From assembly GCF_020283565.1 (NCBI RefSeq), contig NC_060060.1, positions 7,998,001 to 8,062,000 on the forward strand: DNA of 64,000 bases, read 5' to 3'. This DNA comes from Trifolium pratense. Lineage: Eukaryota > Streptophyta > Magnoliopsida > Fabales > Fabaceae. The position numbers and the translations under genes are program-made. The notes beneath the pieces were generated by a model, which saw only the letters and a program-made list of their open reading frames with translations, had not been told where the DNA came from and did no database searches. How positions within the stretch are numbered: position 1 is the first letter of the stretch; the number at the start of each line of letters is the position of its first letter. Positions 22,035-34,128 of the stretch are shown here, piece by piece.

Positions 22035-25000
22035 ATGGTGGTGTCAGTGTTGTCATACAAACAAAAGCCTCATGTAGTTTGTGTACCATTCCCAGCACAA
22101 GGTCATGTAAACCCTTTCATCCAATTAGCCAAAATCCTTAATAGCCTTGATTTCCACATAACCTTTGTGAACACTGAGTTCAATCACAACCGTTTGATTA
22201 ACTCACTTGGTGAAGAGTTTGTAAAGGGTCAACCAGATTTTAGATTTGAGACTATACCAGATGGTTTACCACCATCTGATAAAAATGCAACACAAAGCAT
22301 TGCTGCATTGTGTGAAGGAACTAGGAAACATTGTTATGGTCCATTGAAAGAGCTTGTGAAGAATCTTAATAATTCTTCAGAAGTTCCTCAAGTTACTTCT
22401 ATTATATATGATGGACTTATGGGGTTTGCTAGAAAAGTTGCTAAGGATTTGGGTATTGGAGAGCAACAGTTTTGGACTGCCTCTGCTTGTGGCTTGATGG
22501 GATATTTGCAATTTGATGAGCTTGTCAAAAGAAATATTCTTCCATACAAAGGTTAAAATTTGATTTTCTAAACAATTTTTGATTTTCTTTATACATAACT
22601 ATAATAAGATTGAAGGACGGTAAAGTTATTTTAAATTTAAGACGAAGGAGTATATTTTTATTGAATAATATAATTTAACTCAATTGGTAGGGAAATCGAG
22701 TTTGAACCTCAGACACTCCGTTTTTAAAGTGAAATTGCTAGCAACAAGATTACATCACCCAAAAAAAAAAAAAATCATACTAATGATTATTTTACAATAA
22801 TTTCAAGTGGATAGGTAACAAGATCAAGCTCTTACTATTAATCTGATATTTCTAATTAATTAACTAATCATGAATTTGAAAATTCTCTATCATGTTAATT
22901 ATTACCTAAAAATTCTAAAAACTAAATTAAGTTGTAAAATAGCAATATAATATAGGTCAATTTTCTAGTACCTGAAATTTGGTTCAATACCTAACAATCA
23001 TTTAATGTTGTCTACCTTTTTTTAGATATTTAATTATTATTTAAAAATAAATTTAAATTTTGAATTAATTCCTTTTTTTCTTCTAAATTTTGAATTAATT
23101 CACTTACAAGATAAAGTATCTAACAAACTCCGGGGCATTAAAGAATTTATGATACTACTCCTTCCGATTTTTTTAATAAGGAACACTTTAAAAATATCAA
23201 ATAGATTAATGAAGTTAATTTTTCTCATTAATAATTTTAAAATTTGATGTTTTATTCTAAAACGAACTTTGGTCTAGCATGAAAAATAGGTCTCTCTAAT
23301 TAACGCACTAACATTGGAGCTTATAAAAAAAAAAACGCACTAACATTGGAATAAATTAAAAGAGTGTTTCTTATAAAAAATAATCAATTTTTTTTTTCCA
23401 AAATGTTCACCATAAAAAAGATCGGAGGGAGTATAATATAATCAAAATTTATTAATTTTTCCATGACTATTTTAAAATATTAATTAGTAATTCTAATATT
23501 AAATTAACGGCCGCTACCGTTTCAAAGACCAAAGGCTCGTTTGGCCCAACTTTTTTTATAGCTTATGCAAACAGCTTATATAATTTTTATATATTATTAT
23601 AAGTTTGTCAAGGTAGTTTATGATGAAATAGCTTATAAAATTATAATTTTCACTAGTTGAACTTATAAAATAGCATAAAACCTAATTTATATTGCATAAG
23701 CTCTAAAAAAGTTGGGCCAAAGGAGCCCTAAATTAATAATTCACTTTAAAGTCTAACTATCACATCAATATAACCAAGAAAAATCCTCAAAATTACCAGC
23801 ACTTTCTTAAGAACATGACATAACACTAGGGTGTTCGCGGTGTCGTTTGGTTTGATTTTGAGCATAAAAGTCATCCTAACTGCGAAATAAAAATGCATGC
23901 GGTTCGATTTGGTTCGGTTGGTTTTTAAAAAGTCATCCAAACCAAATCCAAACCATTGCGGTTAGGGTTGGTTCGGGTTGTGCAGTTTATCACGATATAA
24001 AAAATATGACAATATTTCCAACTTATTACAAAATAAACATCGGAAATTTTAATTTATTTTATTGTTTATATGATACAATATGCATATACAGAAATTGCAT
24101 ATACATAATAACTTTTTTTTTAATACCAACAGTATAGTTCTCGATCGCGTGAAATGATATGTTTTGACCGCCTATTGTTTTATGGACTCAATTTGGGTTG
24201 ATTGCTAATAGTTGATAGAGCTAAGTTAAGTATTGTGGTTTGGTTTGGTTTTCTGAAATGAAAACCGTAAACCAAACAAAACCGTGCAGTTTGGAAGAAA
24301 AATGATCCGTACGTGCTGTTAAAACTAAATGCAATTTTTTGCGATTTCGGTTTGAATTGGTTCGATTTACGATTTTATTTTTAAATTGGTTCGGATACAA
24401 TCACCCCTACATAAAACTAGTCTTACCAAAAATGGCCCCAAAAATGACATAAAACTAGTACTTTCTTGATGACATAAAACTAGTTTTTGATTGAGTACTA
24501 AACCCTTTCATATAAGGCTATCAATCATTGGACCTATTTTTTTTTGGCCTACAATCATTGGACCTATTCTAAATCTTACGACATAAACAAAATTTCTTAA
24601 TTTCCATAAATAATAGTAAAATAAAAATAAATGTAAAAAGTATTGTTTATTAATAAACAAAATTTCATTGGACCTATTCTTTAGGGTTTGTCTAACATGT
24701 GCAATATTGCACGAGGAGTGTTAGCAACACACTCTTTAACAAATACACTCTAACACACTCTCTTCTATTGGTTAAAATTTATATGGGTCTCATAAACGTT
24801 ATATGGGTCCACATTTTTTTATGGGACCCATGTGAATTTCAACCAATAAAAAAGAGTGTGTTGGAGTGTGTTTGTTAAAGAGTGTGTTGCTAGCATTATT
24901 CATATTGCACATGTTAAAGTAACTGAAAATAGTAATTATTTAATGAAAAACAAAAATTATTTATTAAAAAATCAAACATTTAATATGAAATGCACAAATT

Positions 25001-26371
25001 CCAATGCAAACTTACTATTTTGAATTTCTTAACATGTGCAAAGTTGCACATGATAGAAAAACCCATTCTTTAATTATGCTGTTAGTATAATTATTAGTAT
25101 TGTTAAAAAAAGTATTAACTAGAAAACATTTTAAAAGTAGTAATATTAATAAACGTATCTGTACCAAAAAATAAATATTAATAAACGTATCTATTATAAA
25201 AATAATATTAATAAACACATGTATTGATTTGCGTTGAATATATATTTATGGGGAATATTTTTTTCTTTTAAATGTGTCTTATAATCAGGGATAGAGGTAG
25301 TAATGAATTATAAAAAGGAAAATTTAATTAATCTTTTTCCTTTTGCATGCCAATTTTGATTTTTAAAAAATTGATTTTTGTTTATCCTATCCAATCAAGT
25401 TAGTATTTTTTCATATTTCTTTTTCAGATGAAAGTTATATCACTGATGGGTCCTTGGATGCTCATCTAGACTGGACTCCAGGAATGAAAGGTATCCGAAT
25501 GAGGGACCTTCCAAGCTTCGTTAGAACAACTACATTAGATGAAACAAATTTTGTTTGTTTTGGTGCTGAAGCTCACACATGTATGAAATCATCAGCACTC
25601 ATAATTAACACTATCCAAGAATTAGAAAGTGAAGTTCTTGATGCTCTTATGGAGATAAATCCTAACATATATAACATTGGTCCACTTCAATTTCTAGCTA
25701 AGCAATTTCCTGAAAAAGAAAATGGATTCAAATCCAATGGTTCAAGTCTTTGGAAAAATGATTTAACATGTCTCAAATGGTTAGATCAATGGGAACCTTC
25801 TTCGGTTATATATGTTAATTATGGAAGTATAGCTGTGATGAGTGAGGAACATTTGAATGAATTTGCTTGGGGATTAGCAAATAGTAAATTACCATTTTTA
25901 TGGATAAAAAGGCCGGATTTGGTTAAGGGAAAACCTAATTCATTGTCGCAGGAGTTTTTAGATGAAGTTAAGGATAGAGGGTACATAATAACTTGGTGTC
26001 CTCAAAGTCAAGTCCTTGCTCATCCATCGGTCGGAGTTTTTTTAACTCACTGTGGTTGGAATTCGTCACTTGAAAGTATAAGTGAAGGTGTGCCTATGAT
26101 CGGTTGGCCTTTCTTTGCTGAGCAACAAACAAATTGTAGGTATATATCTACAACTTGGGGGCCAATAGGAATGGATATTAAGGATGATGTGAAAAGAGAA
26201 GAGGTAACTACACTTGTGAAGGAAATGATCAAGGGTGAAAAAGGAAAAGAAATGAGAAAAACAAGTCTTGAATGGAAAAAGAAAGTAATTGAAGCTAGTG
26301 AGCCTGGAGGTTCATCTTACAATGATTTCTATAGGTTGATAAAGGATGCTTTTCATGGTGAAATTAATTAA
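22035..26371 (+). CDS. UDP-glycosyltransferase, UGT85 type (two exons)
   Basis: Transfers sugar from a UDP-sugar to a small-molecule acceptor in the cytosol; the acceptor cannot be told from sequence. Exon 1 is 22035-22551 and exon 2 is 25428-26371 (GT-AG intron 22552-25427, phase 1), giving 486 residues, the normal UGT length. The N-terminal HVVCVPFPAQGHVNPF carries the catalytic His (H24), and D126 in IIYDGLMGF is its likely partner. The PSPG sugar-donor motif spans residues 362-405, starting WCPQ, with HCGWNS at 380-385 and ending FAEQ with Gln at the last position, which usually favours UDP-glucose. The DESYITDG sequence at the exon junction and the intron position are typical of the UGT85 group, which includes Medicago UGT85H2. 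No stop or frameshift seen. The intron is unusually long because of transposons. Confidence 0.93.
22670..22773 (+). mobile_element. tRNA-derived SINE-like element
   Basis: It has a Pol III A-box-like TAACTCAATTGGTAG, then about 20 bp downstream a B-box-like GAGTTTGAACCTC, and it ends in a run of about 15 A residues. This is the order and spacing of a tRNA-derived SINE in the same orientation as the gene. No exact target duplication was found. Confidence 0.5.
23158..23431. mobile_element. Stowaway-like (Tc1/mariner) MITE
   Basis: The termini CTCCTTCCGATTTTTTTAAT and, inverted on the right, CTCCCTCCGATCTTTTTTAT are flanked by TA on both sides (23156-23157 and 23432-23433). At 274 bp this is standard Stowaway size. 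An internal direct repeat ACGCACTAACATTGGA lies at about 23303 and 23335. Confidence 0.8.
23533..23728. mobile_element. Short TIR MITE (GGCTCGTTTGGCCCAAC ends)
   Basis: GGCTCGTTTGGCCCAACTTT at the left is mirrored by AGTTGGGCCAAAGGAGCC at the right. Inside, ATAGCTTATGCAA and TTGCATAAGCT are also inverted. About 196 bp, no coding capacity. The target duplication was not identified, so the superfamily is open. Confidence 0.65.
23826..24408. mobile_element. hAT-type MITE
   Basis: The ends CTAGGGTGTTCGCGG and (inverted) AGGGGTGATTGTATCCG are flanked by ACATAACA (23818-23825) and ACATAAAA (24409-24416), an 8-bp target duplication with one mismatch, as for hAT elements. The subterminal regions are rich in GGTTTGG/CCAAACC motifs. 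583 bp, no ORF of note. Confidence 0.65.
24691..25045. repeat. Palindromic TAACATGTGCA repeat split by a MITE
   Basis: A perfect palindrome whose half-site is TAACATGTGCAAT can be reconstructed from 24692-24712 and 24911-24920 once the inserted MITE is removed. A second, imperfect palindrome (AACATGTGCAA..TTGCACATG) lies at 25029-25051. The sequence between them matches the repeat at 14910-15075. Confidence 0.55.
24713..24901. mobile_element. MULE-type MITE with perfect 9-bp target duplication
   Basis: 189 bp. ATATTGCAC occurs directly on both sides (24704-24712 and 24902-24910). The ends GAGGAGTGTTAGCAACACAC and its inverse extend into roughly 70-bp TIRs containing CTCTTTAACAAACACACTC, so the element is nearly a perfect hairpin. 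The 9-bp duplication points to the Mutator superfamily. Confidence 0.8.
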
Positions 26372-28170
26372 TTGAGATGTCTAATGATAAGGTTGGGATA
26401 TGCCACACTATGTTTAATTTAATTTCTATTTTATGTTGTTTGGTGTCATTCTAGAGGTAAAAGGATAATTGGCTCTAATTTGGCACTTTGTGTTGTGTAT
26501 CAAATAATACATGTCTTCTACAAAGGCATGTGATCCATTGTCTTGTATTTCTAAGTAATGATCATTGTTGTATCTTTGTTAGTTGTGTATGTATAGTTTG
26601 GTCTGTTGTGGCATATATTGTATGATGTATTGTGTGGGTTCTAGTATCTACAAGTGTAAACGATTTGTGCCAAGTATTAATTATTCATAATAAAAATATA
26701 GATTGTTGTATATTATAATGTCAAATTCTATTTATATTATTATTTTAGTAATGATTATATTTTTAATTTTTTGACAATGAAGCTGAAGAATAATGATTAT
26801 ATTTTGTCGCAAAAATGTAATATAAGTATTTATTAATTTTAATATTATTAAATGGCACAAAATTAACAACCATAGCTAGCTATGAGGAAAAAGTTGTTTT
26901 CACATGGGCAGAACTCCCGAAAAATCGAAAAAAACATCCCTAGAAGTCACGGAATCAGATTTCCCATTGTTACAACATTCATGCTGTAACTGATTTGGGC
27001 CGTCCGATCTCTGATCGGCGCTTAAGATCGTTTTGCTTTATAAAACTGTATTTTAAATATGAACTATTTGATCTCAAATTAACGGTCATGATCGATTACA
27101 ACATAAAATTGCTTAATTTATTGACAATAGTGAATGCAGGTCTAGGAAACAGAAACACACACATTTGAGAGGGATTTTGAGAGGAGCTCATTTACTCACA
27201 AAACAAAAGCGGTCATTGGAAATGAATCAATGATTATTGTGAGACTGAAATTTTCAACGAGCAAACCCATATCAAACTTTGTGATTGTTTTTATTTGATT
27301 GAGAGTCCCTCTTACTGACACAAATTGGTGAGGGGTTCACATTAAAGAAGAAGCCATATACTATAGGAAATTCATTTATTGATTTCCATATTTTTTTTCT
27401 TTCTATTTATTTATTAATAATAAGTAGGAGTACTAAAAATAGTCACACAAAATCAATAATTAATTGGTTCAACTAGTAAAAATTTTGGGTCTCTTAAGCA
27501 TAGAGTTGATTTCTAGCTTTGTCTATAGAAAAATTTGATTGGAAAGAGAGAACTCGTAGGTTTTTCGGCATAAATTAATCATCAATAACATTTGTATAAA
27601 TTTTATATTCATATCATGATTTAAAAAATAGTCACACACAAAAACTATAGATCAATCGGTTCTAAGTTCGGATACCAAGTTCTCAAAAAAGAAAAAAAAA
27701 AAACCCGACCCCAATCAGATTAAATCGGCGGTGAAAAGAAAAAAAAAGAAGTTAATTTGACATTGTTAACTGGTCTGGCTTCCTTGATAAAGGAAAGAAT
27801 TTTAGCACGTACAAGTACCAGCAAAGACAGATGTACTCTGAAGATTTATCGAATAAAATGTTTTCAAATGCCATATAGTACTTATATTATCCCGGGTTCA
27901 AATGTTTTTTTCTTGAAATTGATGAGCTCAGTCGTATATCATATGTGACATCATTCAGTACACACACATACTAATTAGAAAAATGATTAGTCAATCGGCA
28001 ATCTGACCATGATTGCGCAACAAAACTAATCATGTCACCATCAAATTCATTGCCACATTTAATATTAATCACTATATGCTTCTAGCACTGCCATTTGTTA
28101 CACAACTTTGTGCCGGCATTGTTAATTTGTTACAGCCATATAATTTTGCATTTTATTATATAATCTTCTG
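26372..28170. other. UGT 3' region and intergenic DNA
   Basis: The UGT 3' UTR probably ends near AATAAAAATA (about 26688). The remainder up to the NPF promoter is AT-rich with no ORF, RNA gene or clear transposon end. Confidence 0.5.
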
Positions 28171-28173
28171 ACA

Positions 28174-28180
28174 TATATAA
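28174..28180 (+). promoter_or_regulatory. NPF gene TATA box
   Basis: TATATAA about 77 nt before the start codon at 28257. The leader contains ACATTACATTACACC. Position supports a core promoter; no other control site is recognised. Confidence 0.45.
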
Positions 28181-28256
28181 ATTGCAAAAATGGTGTTACT
28201 TTTATTCTGTGACTAACATTACATTACACCTTCAATCAAACTTAGCCCTTCAAGCC

Positions 28257-30404
28257 ATGGATACTCCTAATAGCAAGCAATACTACAAGGTAATACCTGT
28301 TTACTTCATTTGAATGGATACATGTCATTTACCTTATAATTATGCATTTTTATTTATTTTTTGAATCTTATAAAACAGGAGGAAATGGATATGACTTACT
28401 TGGTAAGCAATGATCGCGTGGATAGGCATGGTAAGATTGCCGATAAACGAACAACCGGAGGATGGAAGGCAACTCCCTTTATCATAGGTACGTACGAAAT
28501 GAGTTTTGGTTTGCTCCATTTATCTACTAACTATATAACTTTGTGCGGTTTGATCGATGATATCGATATTTTTCAGTGAATGAGGTGATAGAGAGGTTGG
28601 CGTTCTTCGCGATTGCAGTGAACATAACTACTTATTTGGTAGCTGAAATGCACCAATCAATTCCGGATGCTGTTACTCATGTCACTGACTGGATTGGAGC
28701 TGCTTATGTCCTCACTCTTCTTGGAGCTTTTCTAGCTGATGCTTACCTTGGTCGATTCAGAACCATCGTCGTTTTCTCTGCCATATATGCTGTGGTAGTA
28801 ACTAAATTTCAAATTAAGATAAAATGTAACAACTCATTAATTTAATTAAAATTCTAAATGCAAAAATTGATGTTCACTATTTCACGAATTTTGTTTCAGG
28901 GAATGGTTTTACTGACAGTTTCGGCCTCCTTTGACACATTGCGCCCACAAACGGGCAAGAAAGCAAGCAATTACCAAGTCTCATTCTTATACGGTGCACT
29001 TGGCCTCATCGCCTTAGGTACCGGAGGAATTAAACCTTGTGTGTCTTCCTTTGGAGCTGACCAATTTGATGAGGGAGATGAGAAAGAAGTCCAAATGAAA
29101 TATTCATTTTTCAATTGGTTTTACTTTGCCATTAACATGGGTGCAATTCTTGGAATTACACTATTGGTTTATATACAAGACAAACTAGGGTGGAGTTGGG
29201 GTTTTGGAATTCCCACAGTTACAACAATTTTATCTATTGTTGTTCTAGCCGCTGGTGTTCGGTACTATCGTTTTCAAAAGCCAATGGGAAGCCCTTTTAC
29301 CAGGTTTCTTCAAGTTATCGTAGTTTCTATCAAGAAACATCGAAGAGGAGTTTTAGTACAAAATGAAACTTCTCTCTATGAAGTTGAAACCACATACTCG
29401 GATATTATTGGCGCTCGCAAGCTTCCTCACACTCGACAATACAGGTTAGTTAATCAATTTCGCAAACTTCCTCACATTCGACAAGAGAAAGGACTAAAGT
29501 GTTAACTAAGCCTTAATTTTTTATCTTGGTATATGAGATTGGAGCAAATTAATTTTGTAGGTTTTTCGACAAAGCAGCAGTTATCGCTGAAAAGGACACA
29601 ATTAGCAACAGATGGTGTTTATGCACAGTTACACAGGTCGAAGAATTCAAATCCTTCATTAAAGTTCTTCCAATATGGGCATCAACCATAGCTCTTGCTA
29701 TTTCTTTTTCTCAAATGTCAACCTTTTTTCTAACTCAAGCCAATGTCATGAACCGAAAACTAGGAAACAACTTCGAAATCCCAGTAGGCTCAATTCCTGT
29801 CTTCGGTGCCATCAACGGCCTCATACTTGTACCCTTCTACGAAAAATTCATAATACCATTTCTCCGAAAGTTCACCGGCCACCACCGCGGCATCACATCG
29901 TTACAACGAATGGGAGTTGGACTTTTCATCTCAATCTTCGCTATGGCTTCGGCTGCATTGATTGAAAAGATAAGACGCGAACATTACCCCAAAAAAAATA
30001 GTATGAGTGTATTTTGGTTGTTGCCTCAATTCTTTCTAATAGGTGCTGCTGAAGTTTTTACTTATGTGGGACAATTGGAATTTTTCTATGACGAGGCAAC
30101 GGACGGGACAAAAAGTATTAGTAGTGCTTTGTTTTTGTCTGAGATCGGAATCGGAAGTTGGTTGAGTACTGCTTTGGTGAAGATTATTATAGCTACAACT
30201 GGGGGACAAGAGAAAGGGTGGTTAAGGAATAACCTTAATAATAGCAAGTTGGATTTGTTCTTTTGGATTTTGGCAGGTATCAATGCTATCAATTTCTTGG
30301 TTTATTTGATGGTGGCAAAATTTCACAAAGGGAAAGGATCAGCTGTGAGAGACGAGATCATGGTTGAACTTGAATTTAGCAATGGCCAACAAACACAAGC
30401 ATGA
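28257..30404 (+). CDS. NPF/POT (NRT1/PTR) family proton-coupled transporter, five exons
   Basis: A 12-helix membrane transporter of the family that moves nitrate, peptides, hormones or glucosides with protons. The substrate cannot be read from sequence and I do not assign a subfamily. Exons 28257-28289, 28379-28487, 28577-28794, 28900-29444 and 29561-30404 all have GT-AG borders and join in frame to 582 residues, the usual NPF length. The proton-coupling ExxER motif is E50-V-I-E53-R54 (NEVIER) at the start of helix 1. Other family marks are LLGAFLADAYLGRFRTI, LGTGGIKPCVSSFGADQFDE, FFNWFYFAINMG, the cytoplasmic loop with LPHTRQYRFFDKAAVI and FFLIGAAEVFTYVGQLEFFYDEA. The first coding exon is only 33 nt. 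No lesion is seen. It follows the UGT on the same strand with 1.9 kb between them and no sign of a functional link. Confidence 0.93.
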
Positions 30405-31190
30405 AGGAGAATCAATTTTTAAGAGAATCAAAATATTCCTTCCACTTGTTGTTAATCTATTATTATGCAAAACTTAATTTGGTGTTCTTTGTATTATGCA
30501 TTCTTGAAATTCTTAGAAACAAATTATATATGAAATATAAATATCACAGTTGATCTTCAAATAACATGAACAGAACACTTTTTTGGCAGTTATTTGTGAT
30601 GCATGGAATTGATAACATTACATAAAGTTGTCCATGGTATCTTTCTTATAATACATCGAAATGATAGATAATTTAGGGGAATTTTGAGAAATCTCATTTG
30701 AAATTATTTTACAATATAAATGCTTGTCTGACTAGTTTGAAGAACTTATATTAGGATTGAATTATTATATGAATCATGTTATGTGTTAACAAGTACCCTT
30801 ACCCTAAGAAAAATGAATGAATAAAAGGTAACCAAATGCATCAAATGGGAAAATTTTCAAATGGTTGAACCTTATGAATGTAATGTATGGAATTTGTTCA
30901 TGTAATCGAATTCATAGAGGACCAAATCTCTATAAAGTGTGCCCTTAAAGTCAGTTATGGTGTCATAAGAAGAGGAGTAAGATAACTAGGTCTAAAAAGA
31001 GAGAGTTCTTGGAAGGTTTGAACATAAAAAGAAAGGTGATTGAGTTAAAACTTTTTGAAAAGGTTGTAGGAGGTAGGATGTGGAAGAAATCCTCCTACTT
31101 AAGGCTCTAACTTGAAACCTATTTAAGGCTTTCACCAACTTTGACTATTGCCTAAACTCCACTCTTGTGCATGTTTTGATTAAGTCATTA
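30405..31190. other. NPF 3' region, then probable gypsy internal 3' sequence
   Basis: The first 300-400 bp are the transporter's 3' UTR and flank. From roughly 30800 the sequence has the look of a gypsy 3' untranslated region (repeated ACTTGAAACCTATTTAAGGC-type text). Removing the nested elements at 31196-41356 would join it directly to the gypsy 3' end at 41362-41447. No ORF seen. Confidence 0.4.
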
Positions 31191-31195
31191 GTCTT

Positions 31196-31767
31196 TGTTG
31201 GAAAAATATGACATAGAATTATTTCATTACAATAAATCAAAGAAATATTACAACAAATAAATATGATACATAATAAAATAAAATATAGAATGAGAAGAAC
31301 TTATCGAATTTGACTGAGGCGTGCAAATGCACTGGGCTTAAGAGTATTTCGCCACCACAGGTAAGTTACCCGGTGCAGTTGGTCTCATAGCTAATACCCT
31401 CCAGGATACAACAGTCACTTTTTGCTAACACTGCACGTGAATTAACAAGGTCTCATAGAACTACTTTTGGATGCTTAAAGGAACTTAGTTATCATATATG
31501 TTGGTGAGTATGTTATATTATTCTTGTATATCCCCCTAAATACACGATCTTCCTACCATTTTATATATATCCCAATAGTGCAACGTACCCCTCCAAGTTT
31601 TATTGTTAATCAATCCTTTTAATTAGGTACCATGAAATGAAATTGAAGCACAATTTAAAGATGTTTAACGGCAACAATATGACCAAGGAACAATAAGTGC
31701 ATCAAATGGTTAATAATAATTATATATAAATTAACTTTAAAATAATTTATAAGATAAATATCCAACA
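31196..31767 (-). repeat. Left (3') LTR of the non-autonomous element
   Basis: 572 bp, intact, TGTTGGAAAAATATGAC to AAATATCCAACA. Its partner is 34129-34676 plus 41333-41356. Confidence 0.85.
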
Positions 31768-34128
31768 ATCCCCCACAATTTATTTTAAAGTTTTAAGATT
31801 TTAAGTTTTAAGTGTTCCCAAGAGCGTGAGACATCAATGCATAAGCACTAGTGTCTTTTGGACTATGAACTAGCACATAGAGCAAATGAAATTTGATCCA
31901 CTAGAATGTCGGTGAGATTATAACCTCTATGAACCTCATTCCGTATGTGAAACAGTGACTTCATCACTCACATTGATCTCTCGTCCAAAGTTGTTCAACG
32001 CGGTGTGGTGCATTTTGGCCTTGCACCTATTCCTGGATTTCATGAGTGACTCTAGAAAGTCTGCCCAAGCTTTCATAGAGGCGGCCCCACCTCAACACTC
32101 ATATAGGTGAATCTATCAAGTGTACACCACAGTCAAGCACACCACTCATTTTATGAGCTATAGATTCATTAAGAGAAAAACTCAACCTCCATCGCTGTAG
32201 TATACACTATCCTACACCATACTACACCATAGAGATGAACTCAAATAGAAATTGAATAGTGTCTCCTCAAATTGACAAGTGACTTGTTCTTACCCATATG
32301 AACATAGCCTTGCAAATTTTCACAATCTATGTTGGGTTACCATCACTCTCAATTTTTGTATTGGACATATATAGATCCACCCCCCTCGATGTATATATCA
32401 TCCACTAGTTTATTTCTTAGTGAGATTATCACAGGATCCTTTATTTATATCAATCAACAGCTGTTTCACAAATTTCAATTATACATTGACTAAGACGTCT
32501 CTTAGTCAGTATCTCATTTATTTTCGAATATACATCCATGATATATTATCATAGGTTTACTTAGATAAATTTTAAGCAACAATATTCTCACAAAAATTCA
32601 ATCTATATTTAAATTTATTAGTACCAGTCTACTTGAGAATTTCCAAGTGACAACACCCCCACATTTGGTAGAATTAATTTTTCCAAGCGAATTATTTATC
32701 CAAGTCTACTTGAAAGAATTCCAAGCGACAAACCCCCACATTGGAGAAATTAATTCACACAAATATTTTTCATATCAACAGATTTCACTAAACATCATTG
32801 TATTATTTTAATACAATGGATAATCCACAATATACCATATTATAGTTTATGGTATTTCTCAAATATTTTATGAGTCACAATCATATTCAAGTCTACTTAG
32901 AATATTTTTCAACGACATCTTTTCTATCACATATTCAGGTCATGAAATTTCTCAGTAAAATATCTCCTCAATTTGGTTTCAAGTTCCAACACCTATACAA
33001 ATTTACATCTCCGGTGGCAACAAATACTACTGCATCACTTGAATAACAATTAGCGAACAATATAAACAGTGAACTACCAAGTGCCATAAAGATATATAAA
33101 CTTTTACATCAATTTATATTGACTCGAACATACACTAGAAAAACTTATCCATTAAACTTCTCAATTATAAGTACAAAATAAATTTTGACAATATGGCATA
33201 AACCCCCACATCAAAAACCATTTTACACAAATTAAAATACACGTATCAATAAATTTTATACCCACAAAATTTCACTTTTCCAGTTATAAAAGTCATATAT
33301 CAATTTTCACATAATAAATAAGCAAAATAATCTTTCACGATAAAATAAAAATTTATCAAACAATGCTTTTGATATATACACATTAAATTAAATTCTGCAA
33401 TATGAATATGCCTCGACATTAAAATATATTTTACACAAATTCAAGTGAACATCAATTTAATTTCTACTCAATAAAATTTCAACCGTAAATTTATTATCAA
33501 TTTTGCACAATTAAATTAATTAAACTATCGAAAGTAAATAATATTAAAACGGTAAAGAATACCAATGAAAAATTTATCACCATATTATAATATGCAATCA
33601 ACAAGATGAACATACATCAATCTATAGCTACACAGCTTTTAAAATTAACAAACCATGTTTAACAAAACCATAGCTCTCTATTTTATTGAAAGACGACAGA
33701 GATATTCAAAACCACAAGTGTGTGCAAATATCAATAAATTTTATCACTTTTCAACTATACTCATGCTTGCATCCATAACATTCTCTTAAGCAAAGACATG
33801 ACATGAAATGGTTTTCGGTGGAAATATTAATAGCACTCAAATATCAAGACATGGTAACACAAATAAATCATCCTTGAACAAAGAAAATTAAATAAGGTAG
33901 AATAGATAGAACCTGAATAAAATATATAAGTAGGTACAACTTTCAGAAACTTATTCACCATTTTCCTATAGAAAAAGTTCACCAAGCTCCAGGTATATTG
34001 CCCACAACATGTCACACCAATCATTGCATTAACAACAGTATAAACAAATCACAAAATAGAATTAGTAACAAATATACTTTATAATAATAATAATTCTATG
34101 CCAATTCAAAATGAATTACTCTTAAGAT
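31768..34128 (-). other. Non-coding internal region of the LARD-like element
   Basis: AT-rich, no protein domain found in any frame by inspection. Repeated motifs are CAAGTCTACTTG and the ACCCCCACATTGG group. The length and lack of coding sequence fit an element mobilised in trans. Confidence 0.6.

Larger units (their letters stand above)
22552..25427 (+). other. UGT intron, transposon-rich
   Basis: 2876 bp with donor G|GTTAAA and acceptor TTTTCAG|ATG. It contains a SINE-like unit (22670-22773), a Stowaway-like MITE (23158-23431), a TIR MITE (23533-23728), a hAT-type MITE (23826-24408) and a MULE-type MITE inside a palindromic repeat (24691-25045). Only AT-rich sequence remains between them. 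Confidence 0.85.

Noticed and set aside
22670..22700. tRNA gene
   Set aside because: A- and B-box-like motifs are present but no cloverleaf can be formed; a poly(A) tail follows, so a SINE is more likely.
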